Positions 1 to 8,632 are shown, numbered from the stretch's first letter. The stretch is 52,920 nucleotides of DNA from Bacillus timonensis (GCF_004799755.1 NZ_SLUB01000029.1:1-52920), one strand, 5' to 3'. Numbers and translations: made by a program. Notes: a model not told the origin generated them from the sequence alone.

Positions 1-78
1 CTTTTATAACAGCATTCCATCGCGCACAATTACGAATATCCCAAGTGATTAAGAATAATAAAATTTTCATAAAAAACT

Positions 79-120
79 TTTAAAAACAGCAAAAGGCAAT
101 ATCCCAATGGATATTGCCTT
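79..120 (-). terminator. Rho-independent terminator of the MscS gene
   Basis: Reading the minus strand, a perfect 12-bp stem (93-104 with 109-120, 4-nt loop) is followed by TTGCTGTTTTT. It lies about 30 bp past the stop codon of the channel gene. Confidence 0.85.
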
Positions 121-147
121 AAAATCACTTTGTCTATAAAAATCTCA

Positions 148-1443
148 TCAATTTGCGTACGATTTGTTGATTTTTACATTTTCCTCTTCACTAGTTATTC
201 CATCCTCTTTCGCTTCAGTCAATATTGTTTTCACATCATGTCCAGATGGATTTTGGAATAAGCGAAGCCCAAATTCCTGAGCAACCGCAAAAAGATGGTC
301 AAAAATATCAGCTTGGGTTGTTTCGTACACAGCCCATCTTACATCATTTGTAAATGCATATATTTCAAGTGGCAACCCATGCTCAGTTGGTGCTAGCTGC
401 CGAACCATCAATGTCATGTTCTGATTTATACCTGAATGCTGTTGAAGGTAATTGCTGATATATGCTCGGAATACCCCGATATTCGTAAGAGCTCTTCCAT
501 TCACCGGATTATCGCGGTTAATCTCATGCTTGATATTGTACTCTGCAATTTCTTGTTCTCTATTTGTGATGTAATTTGATAATAGTTGGATCTGTTTAAA
601 TTTCTCGATCATTTCCTCGGTACAAAATGAAATGCTAGCTGTGTCAATAAATAAAGATCGCTTGATTCTCCGCCCACCTGAGGACTGCATGCCTCTCCAA
701 TTGATAAATGAATCCGAAATCATGGCATAGCTCGGAATCGTCGTGATCGTTTTATCAAAATTTTGCACTTTAACTGTGACTAGTGAGATATCAATAACAT
801 CCCCATCTGCACCATACTTAGGCATTTCAATCCAGTCACCAACCCGAACCATATCATTGGAAGTCAGCTGCACCCCTGCAACAAGTCCCAGTAAGGAATC
901 CTTAAATATCAACATAAGGACAGCGGATAAAGCACCAATTCCACTTAACAAAAGCAGTGGACTTTTCCCCATTAGATTCGCGATAATCAAAATAACCCCA
1001 AACGTGATAACAATAATTTTAACAACCTGGATATATCCTTTTATCGGTCGAGTTTTCGATACTTCATAGGTTTGATACATATCATTAATAGCGTTTAATA
1101 TGCCACTAAGAACCATTAAACTGACGATGATGATATATGTATTGGCACCCATTTGAATCAAATGCTCATAATTGGGAAAGGTTGTAGAAAAGCGGTGAAT
1201 GATGATCGCCGGAACAATATGGGAGAGTCTTCGAAATACCTTTCTCTCTAAAAGCATATTATCCCATTGATATTTGGTTTTGGTTACGATTCGAGTGATG
1301 ATCTTAATGATCACTTTTTTTGTGATAAAATTCGCGACTATACAGATGAGCGCGATAAATAAAATCATCAATACACCCGAAAGGTAATGTGCCCATGTTG
1401 GATCCAATCCATATTCTAAAAGTTGCCTATTAATAAACTTCAT
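148..1443 (-). CDS. MscS-family mechanosensitive ion channel (long form)
   Basis: A 431-residue membrane protein of the small-conductance mechanosensitive channel family, which opens under membrane tension to release solutes during osmotic downshock. The N-terminal third holds several hydrophobic segments. The pore-helix and beta-domain region follows, with LLLSGIGALSAVLMLIFKDS leading into GLVAGVQLTSNDMVRVGDWI, the typical MscS core. The C-terminal soluble part is longer than in minimal MscS, as in the YbdG-type branch. I start at the ATG at 1443 because GGAGGGGAAAT precedes it; an in-frame ATG 36 bp upstream has no such site. The gene is monocistronic, with its own terminator. The family call is firm; ion selectivity and gating tension cannot be read. 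Confidence 0.9.
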   Translation of the reverse strand: MKFINRQLLEYGLDPTWAHYLSGVLMILFIALICIVANFITKKVIIKIITRIVTKTKYQWDNMLLERKVFRRLSHIVPAIIIHRFSTTFPNYEHLIQMGANTYIIIVSLMVLSGILNAINDMYQTYEVSKTRPIKGYIQVVKIIVITFGVILIIANLMGKSPLLLLSGIGALSAVLMLIFKDSLLGLVAGVQLTSNDMVRVGDWIEMPKYGADGDVIDISLVTVKVQNFDKTITTIPSYAMISDSFINWRGMQSSGGRRIKRSLFIDTASISFCTEEMIEKFKQIQLLSNYITNREQEIAEYNIKHEINRDNPVNGRALTNIGVFRAYISNYLQQHSGINQNMTLMVRQLAPTEHGLPLEIYAFTNDVRWAVYETTQADIFDHLFAVAQEFGLRLFQNPSGHDVKTILTEAKEDGITSEEENVKINKSYAN

Positions 1444-1579
1444 ATTTCCCCTCCATGGTATGTAATGCGTGTTTCCCATACGTCTGTAGTGAGATATATA
1501 CCATTATAACAGAATAGTGCTGGCTTCTTCTTTACTAATGCATTACGTTTGTCCAAAGAATTGCGGATTTGGTTTGGGG

Positions 1580-1705
1580 ATTTGCGTTGGCCCACTTTTT
1601 TTTGCGTCATTTCCCTCGGATTTGCGTCGGCCCACGTTTTTTTGCGTCGTTTCCCTCAGATTTGCGTCAGTCCACGTTTTTTTGCGTTGTATCCAAAGGA
1701 TTTGC
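1580..1705. repeat. Tandem array, 40-bp period
   Basis: Three units begin at 1580, 1620 and 1660 with ATTTGCGT; a fourth partial one begins at 1700. Each carries two TTTGCGT(C/T) boxes and a T7-8 run. The array fills the space between the channel gene's 5' end and the 3' end of the FtsX gene (1444-1794). No protein is supported across it. A degraded copy may precede it at about 1540-1579. Confidence 0.8.
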
Positions 1706-1794
1706 ATCTACCCTGACGGTTATGCTTCGCACATAAAAAAGAGACCTAATCACAGTGACCAGGTCCAATTTAATGAAGAAGTGAGTAGTACCCT

Positions 1795-4386
1795 TTAAAT
1801 ACTCTCTTGTTTCAATCCATCTATAATATTTTCTTTTTTGACTTTTTGTATGGAATACAGCATGGCTGCCCCCACGATCACAAAGATCATGATAACCACA
1901 AATAAGATGCTCATCCACGGAAGATTAAATCCATATTCAAAGGTATTTCGAAGTGACCAATAGATTAGATACATGACTGCCAGGCTAATCGGAAGGCCAT
2001 ATAGTAGAGCCTTCACACCATAAAATATACTCTCATAATTAATCATTTTGTTGAAACCTTTTGGCGTCATTCCCACGGAGCGCAGCATCGCAAATTCTCG
2101 TTTACGAAGTGAGATGCTTGTTGAGATGGTATTAAAGATATTTGCAATCGAAATTAATGAAATCAAGGCGATAAACCCATACGTAAAGATTGACATCATG
2201 ACAACCAGTTGCTCTTGTTCTTGTCTTCTTTGATAGACGTTATACACATGCGTACCGGAGTCTGTCATTTTATCCAGTTCGTCTTGTGTCGCCATTGGAT
2301 CTGAGCTATTCATGTATAATTCAGCCTGGATTTCATTTTTTACCTTCTCATTATCTGATACAAGTTTAGTTAATACATCCTCTGAAACAATGATATCTAA
2401 TCCACCTGGTCCACTCGTATTGACCCCCATTGGAAGCTGATCGGTTAATGAAGCAATTTCTATTTTATTAACGAATTGTTCTTCTTCATCGTCTTCATAG
2501 CTCATCGTATATAAATCTATCGGCTGCCCTACTTTTGTCTGGATTGATTTCGTTTCAACAAATTTTCCGGTCTCTCCATCTTCGTAGGAAATGTTTTCAA
2601 TAAGGATGGCAGCTAGCGTATCTGTATTTTCAAGTTGCGTAGCATTCGTGCCCACTTTTGCAGCGTAATCCTTGAAACTTTCCCTATCTAAACCATATAC
2701 CCTAACGTAATACTGAAATTTACCATTTTCTAGCAAAGAAGGGTTGTTTTCTACGTGGTTTTGCAATTCAATTGGTAGTTGGTCCTTCTCGATCCAAGCA
2801 CTTAAATACGCTGTTTGAACAATAGTCGATTCTGTTACATGTTCAAGATTTGTAAACTGCACTAAATCATCTTTGTCAATTTGATCATTTATCAGTTGAA
2901 TATCATAATTTATGTCTTCTTGGGATAGTTCAAGGGACTTTTTGAGATTATCTGTAAAAAACGAAACGGTTAAAAAGAGAACAATACTTATCACTAGCGA
3001 GAAAACAGTAGCTTGATATCTCTTTTTATTTCTCTTCAAGTTCTTTAAACCAATTTCAGCTTCCATTCCAAATAGTTTACGAACTATTTTTGACGTCTTA
3101 ATTGTTTTCCCAGATATTTTGATATCCTGCGTTTGCCGGATGGCATCAATCGCCGATACCTTTGAGGCCCTCTTTGCAGGTATATAGGTTGAGATAAAAA
3201 TCGTAATAATCGAAATTAGACACGCCACTATGAGTGATGCAGGTGTAACGATTACCTTAAGTTTTTCAGAAACATTAAGCGCCCCTTCAAGATAAGAGTT
3301 AATAAATGAGAAGGTTACTCCTATTCCTGCTAGACCTGAAAGAATCCCAATGGGAATACTAATTGCACCAATCACTGATCCTTCAAAAAAGACAGAATTC
3401 CGCTTTTGTTTTTTTGTTGCCCCTACACTTGATAGCATGCCTAAATGTCTAGAACGTTCAGACACACTAATTGCAAAAGCATTATAAATTAACGCAACCG
3501 AACCAATAATAATCACTGTCATGATAATTCCTGCCAATGAAAATAATGTGAGGCGGAGGCTATCATTATCTGTAACTCCATAAAAGCGTAATAAATCTTT
3601 GTTATAAGAAACAGAGTGGATCCCATTTTTTTTAGCCATTTCTTCGGAGTGTTTAAACAATGACCCTTTCACTTTTTCTAGCACAACTAGCGCATCCAAT
3701 GTATGATTTGACGTCATGGCATTTTCATCTACGTATTTAATCACCGTATACCCTGGAGACCAAGTTGGCTCCCAAGTTGGGCGTTTGATTGTCCCTACGA
3801 TTGTAAATGTATCATGAGTCTCAATCTTAAGATTTTCCGTGGTCCCATTTTCATCTGATTGCAAGGAGTAACTCTGGTCAAGTTGCTTCTCTTCTCCAGC
3901 TAGCATCCTTTGACCGATATCGACCGTTAGTGTGTCGCCAATTTTATATGCCACTTTCGCGTTCTTTGCAATTTCTTCGGATATGACAATCTCATTTTCA
4001 GAGAATGGTAGTCGTCCGTCTGCTAACTCGATTGGAAATTGCTTAAATCCAGCAGTGTTGTATTCTTTAAAAAACAAATAGGGTTTCCCTTTATTTTCTG
4101 ACCCTTCAAGCTTGGCATAGCCAAGGTCATTTGAGAGAATCAACTTTTTCGTTTGGTTGTCATTTTCAATTGCCTGTATTTGTTCTTCATTAACGGCATT
4201 ATATTTAACATGACATTCCCCATTTGTAGCAATATGATCTCGAATCATTAAGTTTAAAAACGAAACACCCAGTGTTGCAACCGCAGTGATCATGGCTACT
4301 GAGATGATTACACCAATGATTGTAACAAGTGTTCTGCGTTTGTTTTCCTTCAGATGACGAATCGTTAGTTTGTTGATAATGTTCAT
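1795..4386 (-). CDS. ABC transporter permease with two FtsX domains
   Basis: An 863-residue permease with the MacB/FtsX arrangement duplicated. One membrane segment sits near residues 18-42, followed by a large extracytoplasmic domain to about residue 275 and a cluster of three helices. A second set follows: one helix near 460-480, an extracellular part, and three C-terminal helices. Basic IRxxQD-type and KKQKR cytoplasmic stretches flank the helices. Such permeases pair with LolD/MacB-type ATPases and export or displace peptides or lipids. The start codon overlaps the stop codon of the ATPase gene (ATGA), so the two are translationally coupled. With the kinase and regulator upstream it resembles peptide-antibiotic resistance modules, but the fold is not the ten-helix BceB type. 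The substrate is unknown. Confidence 0.88.
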   Translation of the reverse strand: MNIINKLTIRHLKENKRRTLVTIIGVIISVAMITAVATLGVSFLNLMIRDHIATNGECHVKYNAVNEEQIQAIENDNQTKKLILSNDLGYAKLEGSENKGKPYLFFKEYNTAGFKQFPIELADGRLPFSENEIVISEEIAKNAKVAYKIGDTLTVDIGQRMLAGEEKQLDQSYSLQSDENGTTENLKIETHDTFTIVGTIKRPTWEPTWSPGYTVIKYVDENAMTSNHTLDALVVLEKVKGSLFKHSEEMAKKNGIHSVSYNKDLLRFYGVTDNDSLRLTLFSLAGIIMTVIIIGSVALIYNAFAISVSERSRHLGMLSSVGATKKQKRNSVFFEGSVIGAISIPIGILSGLAGIGVTFSFINSYLEGALNVSEKLKVIVTPASLIVACLISIITIFISTYIPAKRASKVSAIDAIRQTQDIKISGKTIKTSKIVRKLFGMEAEIGLKNLKRNKKRYQATVFSLVISIVLFLTVSFFTDNLKKSLELSQEDINYDIQLINDQIDKDDLVQFTNLEHVTESTIVQTAYLSAWIEKDQLPIELQNHVENNPSLLENGKFQYYVRVYGLDRESFKDYAAKVGTNATQLENTDTLAAILIENISYEDGETGKFVETKSIQTKVGQPIDLYTMSYEDDEEEQFVNKIEIASLTDQLPMGVNTSGPGGLDIIVSEDVLTKLVSDNEKVKNEIQAELYMNSSDPMATQDELDKMTDSGTHVYNVYQRRQEQEQLVVMMSIFTYGFIALISLISIANIFNTISTSISLRKREFAMLRSVGMTPKGFNKMINYESIFYGVKALLYGLPISLAVMYLIYWSLRNTFEYGFNLPWMSILFVVIMIFVIVGAAMLYSIQKVKKENIIDGLKQESI

Positions 4387-5066
4387 GGACGAATCACCTC
4401 ATCCTTAGCAATCCTCCCATCCTCAATGGAAATAACGCGGTCTGCTTGAAGGGCAATTCGCTCATCATGGGTAATCACAAGTAAAGTTTGATTGTAGGTT
4501 TTATTGAACATTTTTAAAAGCTCAATGATTTCGCTGCTATTTTTACTATCTAAATTTCCTGTCGGCTCATCTGCCAGCATAATGGCTGGGTTACTAATCA
4601 AGGCACGACCAATTGATACACGCTGTTGCTGCCCCCCTGATAACTGGTTAGGAAGGTGGTTCAAGCGAGTCTCAAGACCAAGGATTTTCACGATATCTGC
4701 TAATTGCTTCGGCTCCACCTTATGTTCATCCAACAGCATTGGTAATGTGATGTTTTCTTCTACCGTTAAAATCGGGATTAAGTTATAAAACTGATAGATT
4801 AGTCCGATTTGTCTTCTTCTAAAAATCGCCAATTGCGTTTCATTTAAATCATAAATATCCGTGTTATCAATGAGAACCTTTCCACTAGTCGGACGATCAA
4901 CCCCACCGAGCAAATGTAAAAGTGTTGATTTTCCTGAACCCGATGGTCCGATGATGGCTACAAACTCTCCCTTTTTCACTGTAAATGACACATTATCAAG
5001 CGCCTTAACTGCTGTTTCACCTTTTCCATATACCTTAGACAGATTTTCGATTTGTAATATATTCAT
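4383..5066 (-). CDS. ABC transporter ATP-binding protein (MacB/LolD type)
   Basis: A 227-residue ATPase with Walker A GPSGSGKST, signature LSGGQQQR, Walker B ILADEPTGNLDS and the H-loop ITHD, the full set for a MacB/LolD-class subunit. The ATG at 5066 follows GGAGGTTTACC; an in-frame ATG 24 bp upstream would swallow that site. The gene overlaps the downstream permease by 4 nt and lies 88 bp after the histidine kinase stop. It powers the duplicated FtsX permease. Its expression is probably controlled by the adjacent two-component system (inference from arrangement). Confidence 0.93.
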   Translation of the reverse strand: MNILQIENLSKVYGKGETAVKALDNVSFTVKKGEFVAIIGPSGSGKSTLLHLLGGVDRPTSGKVLIDNTDIYDLNETQLAIFRRRQIGLIYQFYNLIPILTVEENITLPMLLDEHKVEPKQLADIVKILGLETRLNHLPNQLSGGQQQRVSIGRALISNPAIMLADEPTGNLDSKNSSEIIELLKMFNKTYNQTLLVITHDERIALQADRVISIEDGRIAKDEVIRP

Positions 5067-5154
5067 TGGTAAACCTCCATATTTTCGCATCTTGAGTTCA
5101 GTATATCTGCCTAAGGTGACTATTAAGTGACTCTAAAGTGACGATTTATTCACT

Positions 5155-6159
5155 TTAGATAACCTGTTTATAGAATTTAATCAAAAACTGTGTACCTTCT
5201 CCCTCTACACTTTTTACTTCAATATCACCTTGTTGATTTTTAATAATACTATAGGCCATTGCAAGCCCTATTCCCACACTGCCCTCACTTGCATTTTTCC
5301 CCTTATAAAAACGTTTAAAAATATAGGGGAGATCCTCTTTGGCAATGCCCTTCCCGTTATCCGAAATGATAATCTCGGTATACATTGCATTTTCTGAAAA
5401 TGAAATCAAAATATCTCCATCATTCTGTGTATGCTCCACGCAGTTTTTTAAAATATTAATAAGTGCTTCTGCTGTCCAGTTAAAATCCCCAACAAAAGTA
5501 ACCTCTTTATCTCCATTCACTTTAAGGTTTTGTTGTTTAATATCCATTGGTACAAGAATAGGATGAACCGCACGCTCAACCAATTCTAATACAAAAACAA
5601 TTTCTTTTTTAAACGGAACAGTACCTGCATCAATTTTCGAAAGCTTTAATAAAGATGATACGAGCCACTCAATTCTTTCTAATTGAACACGAATGTTATT
5701 CGTAAATTCAGCACGCTTTGAATCATCTAATTTTGCATCGCCTAGTAAATCAGCCATAACCATCATCGAGGTTAGTGGTGTTTTTAATTGATGAGAGATA
5801 TCCGATATCGCATTCGTTAATTTAACCTTATCCTGCTGTAATAGCGCACTATGTTCAGATAGCATTAATGTCACTTTATAAATTTCATTTTTTAAAATAC
5901 TAAGTTCACCTTCATGGTTATCTCTTACATCTAAACTATAAGCACCACTTGCAATTTTACGTAAATACCCAGAGAGCTTCTCAATTTCACGATATCTCCA
6001 TTTTGTAAAAAGCATGCCACATCCGATTAGTAAGACGGATACGACAAAAACAAAGAGCGCAACTTGTCCAGAAAACAGAAAGTACGCTACTCCTATTGCA
6101 AGTAACGAAACGATGATTTGCATAAGAAGATAGAATTGGACTTCGCGGTTACGCAGCAT
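5155..6159 (-). CDS. Intramembrane-sensing-type histidine kinase
   Basis: A 334-residue kinase. Two membrane segments (about residues 8-28 and 33-52) are joined by only a few residues, so there is almost no extracellular sensor; this is the hallmark of intramembrane-sensing kinases such as BceS. A short linker leads to the phosphoacceptor motif ISDISHQLKTPLTS (His123) and a HATPase domain with N box ILKNCVEHT, G1 SDNGKGI, F box and VGIGLAMA. The ATG at 6159 lies 1 nt after the regulator's stop. Such kinases usually take their input from the neighbouring ABC transporter, here the FtsX pair. Stimulus unknown. Confidence 0.9.
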   Translation of the reverse strand: MLRNREVQFYLLMQIIVSLLAIGVAYFLFSGQVALFVFVVSVLLIGCGMLFTKWRYREIEKLSGYLRKIASGAYSLDVRDNHEGELSILKNEIYKVTLMLSEHSALLQQDKVKLTNAISDISHQLKTPLTSMMVMADLLGDAKLDDSKRAEFTNNIRVQLERIEWLVSSLLKLSKIDAGTVPFKKEIVFVLELVERAVHPILVPMDIKQQNLKVNGDKEVTFVGDFNWTAEALINILKNCVEHTQNDGDILISFSENAMYTEIIISDNGKGIAKEDLPYIFKRFYKGKNASEGSVGIGLAMAYSIIKNQQGDIEVKSVEGEGTQFLIKFYKQVI

Positions 6160-6160
6160 G

Positions 6161-6850
6161 TCACTCACCAACCTTGTAGCCCATACCACGAATTGTCTTA
6201 ATGATTTTTGGGCTTTGTGGCTCATCCTCAAGTTTTTCTCGCAATCTTTTAATGTAGACGGTCAATGTATTATCATTCACGAAATCACCCGCCACATCCC
6301 AGATCCGTTCAAGCAACTGCGCTCTCGTTAGAATTTGACCGATATGATTTGCAAAAATCAGCAAAAGACGGTATTCCAACGACGTCAGAATGACTTCCTC
6401 GTTATTTTTATAAACCTTCCCTTCTAATGTGTTAATCCGTATCTTATCGATTTCTATGATAGTTTTGGGCTGAGTCGCTGTTTGTTTGTTATACCGACGA
6501 AGGACAGACTTAATCCGAGACAAAAGCTCACGAATCCGAAATGGTTTTGTAATATAATCATCAGCGCCCATATCAAGACCCATAACAACATTCACTTCAT
6601 CATCTAGTGCTGTTAAAAAAATAACTGGTTTATCACTTTGCTTTTTAACCAACTCACATAATTCATAGCCACTTCCGTCAGGCAACGATAAATCAAAGAG
6701 GCAAAGGTCGATCCCATGTATTTGTTCCGTGATTGCCTTCTTGGCATCCATTGCATGATGACAAACAACCGTCTCATACCCATCCTGCTTTAACGAATAA
6801 TCCAAGCCAGATGCAATCGTCTTATCATCTTCAACAAGCAATATTTTCAT
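6161..6850 (-). CDS. OmpR-family response regulator
   Basis: A 229-residue regulator. The receiver domain has acidic residues at VEDD, phosphoacceptor Asp53 in LFDLSLPDG, the conserved Thr (FLTALD) and Lys (ITKPF); a winged-helix OmpR DNA-binding domain follows. The ATG at 6850 is chosen because MKILLVEDD is the canonical beginning. The obvious ribosome binding site AGGAGGTG lies about 36 nt further upstream, separated by a 33-nt GGGAC-rich repeat. The frame also stays open upstream to an ATG at 6916, so a version with 22 extra residues cannot be excluded. The gene probably heads the four-gene operon with the kinase and ABC exporter. Confidence 0.9.
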   Translation of the reverse strand: MKILLVEDDKTIASGLDYSLKQDGYETVVCHHAMDAKKAITEQIHGIDLCLFDLSLPDGSGYELCELVKKQSDKPVIFLTALDDEVNVVMGLDMGADDYITKPFRIRELLSRIKSVLRRYNKQTATQPKTIIEIDKIRINTLEGKVYKNNEEVILTSLEYRLLLIFANHIGQILTRAQLLERIWDVAGDFVNDNTLTVYIKRLREKLEDEPQSPKIIKTIRGMGYKVGE

Positions 6851-6883
6851 AGGGACGGGACAAAGGGACAGGTCCCTCGTCCC
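6851..6883 (-). repeat. GGGACAGG-type palindromic repeat inside the regulator's translation start region
   Basis: A 33-nt GC-rich element made of GGGAC/GTCCC arms sits exactly between the Shine-Dalgarno AGGAGGTGTT and the ATG of the response regulator. In RNA it can fold as a stem of two GGGA(C)/GTCCC helices around a CCUG loop. Related elements occur at 8574-8632 and 21510-21528. Confidence 0.75.
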
Positions 6884-6929
6884 AACACCTCCTATTATAT
6901 TTATTAAAAACTTCACTTGAATATTTTAA

Positions 6930-6976
6930 CAAAAATAAAAGCCCCTGGATATGTGGTTAGACATTTCCAGGGGCTC
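6930..6976 (-). terminator. Rho-independent terminator of the purine permease gene
   Basis: A 10-bp GC-rich stem (6941-6950 with 6967-6976, AGCCCCTGGA arms) is followed on the minus strand by TTTTATTTTTG. It lies directly after the permease stop codon. Confidence 0.9.
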
Positions 6977-6980
6977 AAAT

Positions 6981-8273
6981 TTACAGATAGATAAAATAAG
7001 CAATGAACGTAACAAAGAGAACATACATAATCGGGTGTACTTCTTTATGTCTTCCCAAAGCAAGCATCGTAACAGGATACATGATGAATCCTAAGGCAAT
7101 TCCTGTTGCGACACTAAATGTTAATGGCATCATAATAATCGTTGTAAATGCCGGAATCGCAATATCGAGTTTCGTCCAATCGATATGTCGAACTTCTGCC
7201 ACCATCATTGCACCCACGATAATGAGGGCGGGAGCTGTTATTTCGGACGTAACAACTGATAACAATGGCGAGAAAAAGAGAGCTAAGAAGAAAAATCCTG
7301 AGATGACGATCGACGAAAAACCAGTACGTGCACCTGCTGCAATACCAGCCGTTGATTCAATCAGGGAAGCAGTCGGAGATGTCCCTAGAACTGAACCGAT
7401 AACAGTAGCGGAAGCATCCGATAATAAAGCAGGCCCCGCGTTTGGAATTTTATTATCCTTTAAAATTCCAGCCTGACTCGCAACAGCAATCAATGTACCT
7501 GCTGTATCGAAAAATCCAACAAATAAAAAGGTAAAAATGACAATAATTAAATCTGGTGTAAATACATTGGGAAGCTCAGAAAAAACAACACCAAATGTTG
7601 GCTCAAGACTTGGAATGTTCCCAATGATGGCTGTCGGCTTGTCGATGATTCCAAAGATCATCCCTACAATTGAGGAAATAACCATTCCGTAGAAAATGCC
7701 ACCACGAATTCCCCGAACTAACATGATGGAAGTAATGATAAATCCGAATAAAGCAAGTACAGTTGGACCTGAAGTAAAGTCTCCGAGTGATACGAATGTA
7801 GCTTCGTTCCCGACAATGATTTTTGCATTTTTTAATCCGATAAAAGCGACAAAGAAACCAATCCCACCCGCAATCGCATACTTCAAATCCTGTGGAATTA
7901 CATTAATAATTTTTTCACGCACTTTTAACACACTTAAAATGACAAATAAAATACCTGCGACAAAAACGCCGGTTAATGCGGTCTGCCAAGGAATTCCCAT
8001 CCCGATAACAACGGAATACGTAAAGAATGAATTAAGACCCATACTAGGGGCAATCCCAATTGGATAATTAGAAAGGATACCGATAAGCAAAGAGCCAAGA
8101 ATTATGGTTATTGCGGTTGCCGTAAAAACAGCGCCCTTGTCCATCCCTGATTCGCCTAGGACGATCGGATTGACCACAAGGATGTAGGCCATTGATAGAA
8201 ATGTTGTAAGTCCACCAATAAATTCCTGTTTATATGTAGTTTGGCGTGTACTGAAATCAAAATAATTTTTCAT
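6981..8273 (-). CDS. NCS2/AzgA-type purine (guanine/hypoxanthine) permease
   Basis: A 430-residue polytopic transporter of the AzgA/PbuG-PbuO branch. Signatures seen are TTFLSMAYILVVNP near the N terminus, APSMGLNSFFTY, DTAGTLIAVASQAG in the middle and LGTSPTASLIESTAGIAAG. These proteins import guanine and hypoxanthine by proton symport. The ATG at 8273 follows GGGGAATATAGAAGT. A longer frame to 8318 would start inside the terminator of the upstream riboswitch and is rejected. Guanine-class riboswitch control of this gene supports the substrate assignment. Confidence 0.92.
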   Translation of the reverse strand: MKNYFDFSTRQTTYKQEFIGGLTTFLSMAYILVVNPIVLGESGMDKGAVFTATAITIILGSLLIGILSNYPIGIAPSMGLNSFFTYSVVIGMGIPWQTALTGVFVAGILFVILSVLKVREKIINVIPQDLKYAIAGGIGFFVAFIGLKNAKIIVGNEATFVSLGDFTSGPTVLALFGFIITSIMLVRGIRGGIFYGMVISSIVGMIFGIIDKPTAIIGNIPSLEPTFGVVFSELPNVFTPDLIIVIFTFLFVGFFDTAGTLIAVASQAGILKDNKIPNAGPALLSDASATVIGSVLGTSPTASLIESTAGIAAGARTGFSSIVISGFFFLALFFSPLLSVVTSEITAPALIIVGAMMVAEVRHIDWTKLDIAIPAFTTIIMMPLTFSVATGIALGFIMYPVTMLALGRHKEVHPIMYVLFVTFIAYFIYL

Positions 8274-8310
8274 ACTTCTATATTCCCCATTTTGATGTGA
8301 ATTATTTTTC

Positions 8311-8349
8311 AAAAACAAAAAAGCCTTGATAGTGTAATCCTACCAAAGC
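8311..8349 (-). terminator. Riboswitch-controlled transcription terminator
   Basis: On the minus strand, GCTTTGGTAG pairs with CTATCAAGGC (plus coordinates 8340-8349 and 8323-8332, 7-nt loop), followed by TTTTTTGTTTTT. It stands between the purine aptamer and the permease start. A CATTTGTA stretch just before the stem can pair with the 3' strand of aptamer helix P1, a plausible antiterminator. Confidence 0.85.
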
Positions 8350-8395
8350 ACGTACAAATGTATGCCAAAAGAATATTAAGATATCCTTATCAACC

Positions 8396-8464
8396 ATTTG
8401 TAGTCAAGCTTTTTACGGTAGCCTGGTAGAAACAATCGGGCCATATTCCCGAATATATACAAAT
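8396..8464 (-). promoter_or_regulatory. Purine riboswitch aptamer, guanine/hypoxanthine class
   Basis: The minus strand shows the G-box architecture. P1 is ATTTGTA/TACAAAT (plus 8458-8464 and 8396-8402), P2 is CGGG/CCCG with loop AATATGG, the core is TTTCTACC, and P3/L3 is AGGCTACCGTAAAAAGCTT. The J3/1 segment reads GACTAC. The C in GAC (position 74 of the B. subtilis xpt aptamer) is the guanine-specifying base; adenine riboswitches have U there. Ligand binding should stabilise P1 and let the downstream terminator form, switching the permease off. Confidence 0.93.
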
Positions 8465-8526
8465 TACTATATTAATATAATTAAGAAAGTGTAACAGTGT
8501 TTTTATATCCCGTCAAGAAGTTTTTT

Positions 8527-8570
8527 GTTATAGATAATATAGAACAGAAGTGTTATAATAGATGTATAAC
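8527..8570 (+). promoter_or_regulatory. Promoter with two GTTATA-N7-TATAAC operators
   Basis: Two 19-bp near-palindromes, at 8527-8545 (GTTATA-N7-TAGAAC) and 8552-8570 (GTTATA-N7-TATAAC), are offset by 25 bp. The second contains the likely -10 box TATAAT at 8553-8558. This suits autorepression by the GntR/YtrA-type regulator encoded immediately downstream. Confidence 0.6.
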
Positions 8571-8573
8571 AGA

Positions 8574-8632
8574 AGGGACGTAGGGACAGGTTCCTTGTCC
8601 CAGTTGGGACAGTGAACCTGTCCCTCTGACCC
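8574..8632 (+). repeat. GGGACAGG-type hairpin repeat in the GntR leader
   Basis: A perfect 11-bp inverted repeat GGGACAGGTTC/GAACCTGTCCC (8583-8593, 8614-8624) encloses a further TGTCCCA/TGGGACA pair. It lies between the promoter and the ribosome binding site of the GntR gene and resembles the elements at 6851 and 21510. Confidence 0.8.

Noticed and set aside
1517-1918. Small frames over the 40-bp array
   Set aside because: They run through repeats or overlap the FtsX gene on the opposite frame and have no ribosome site.
8274-8318. N-terminal extension of the purine permease to 8318
   Set aside because: It would start within the T-run of the riboswitch terminator; GGGGAAT before 8273 marks the real start.
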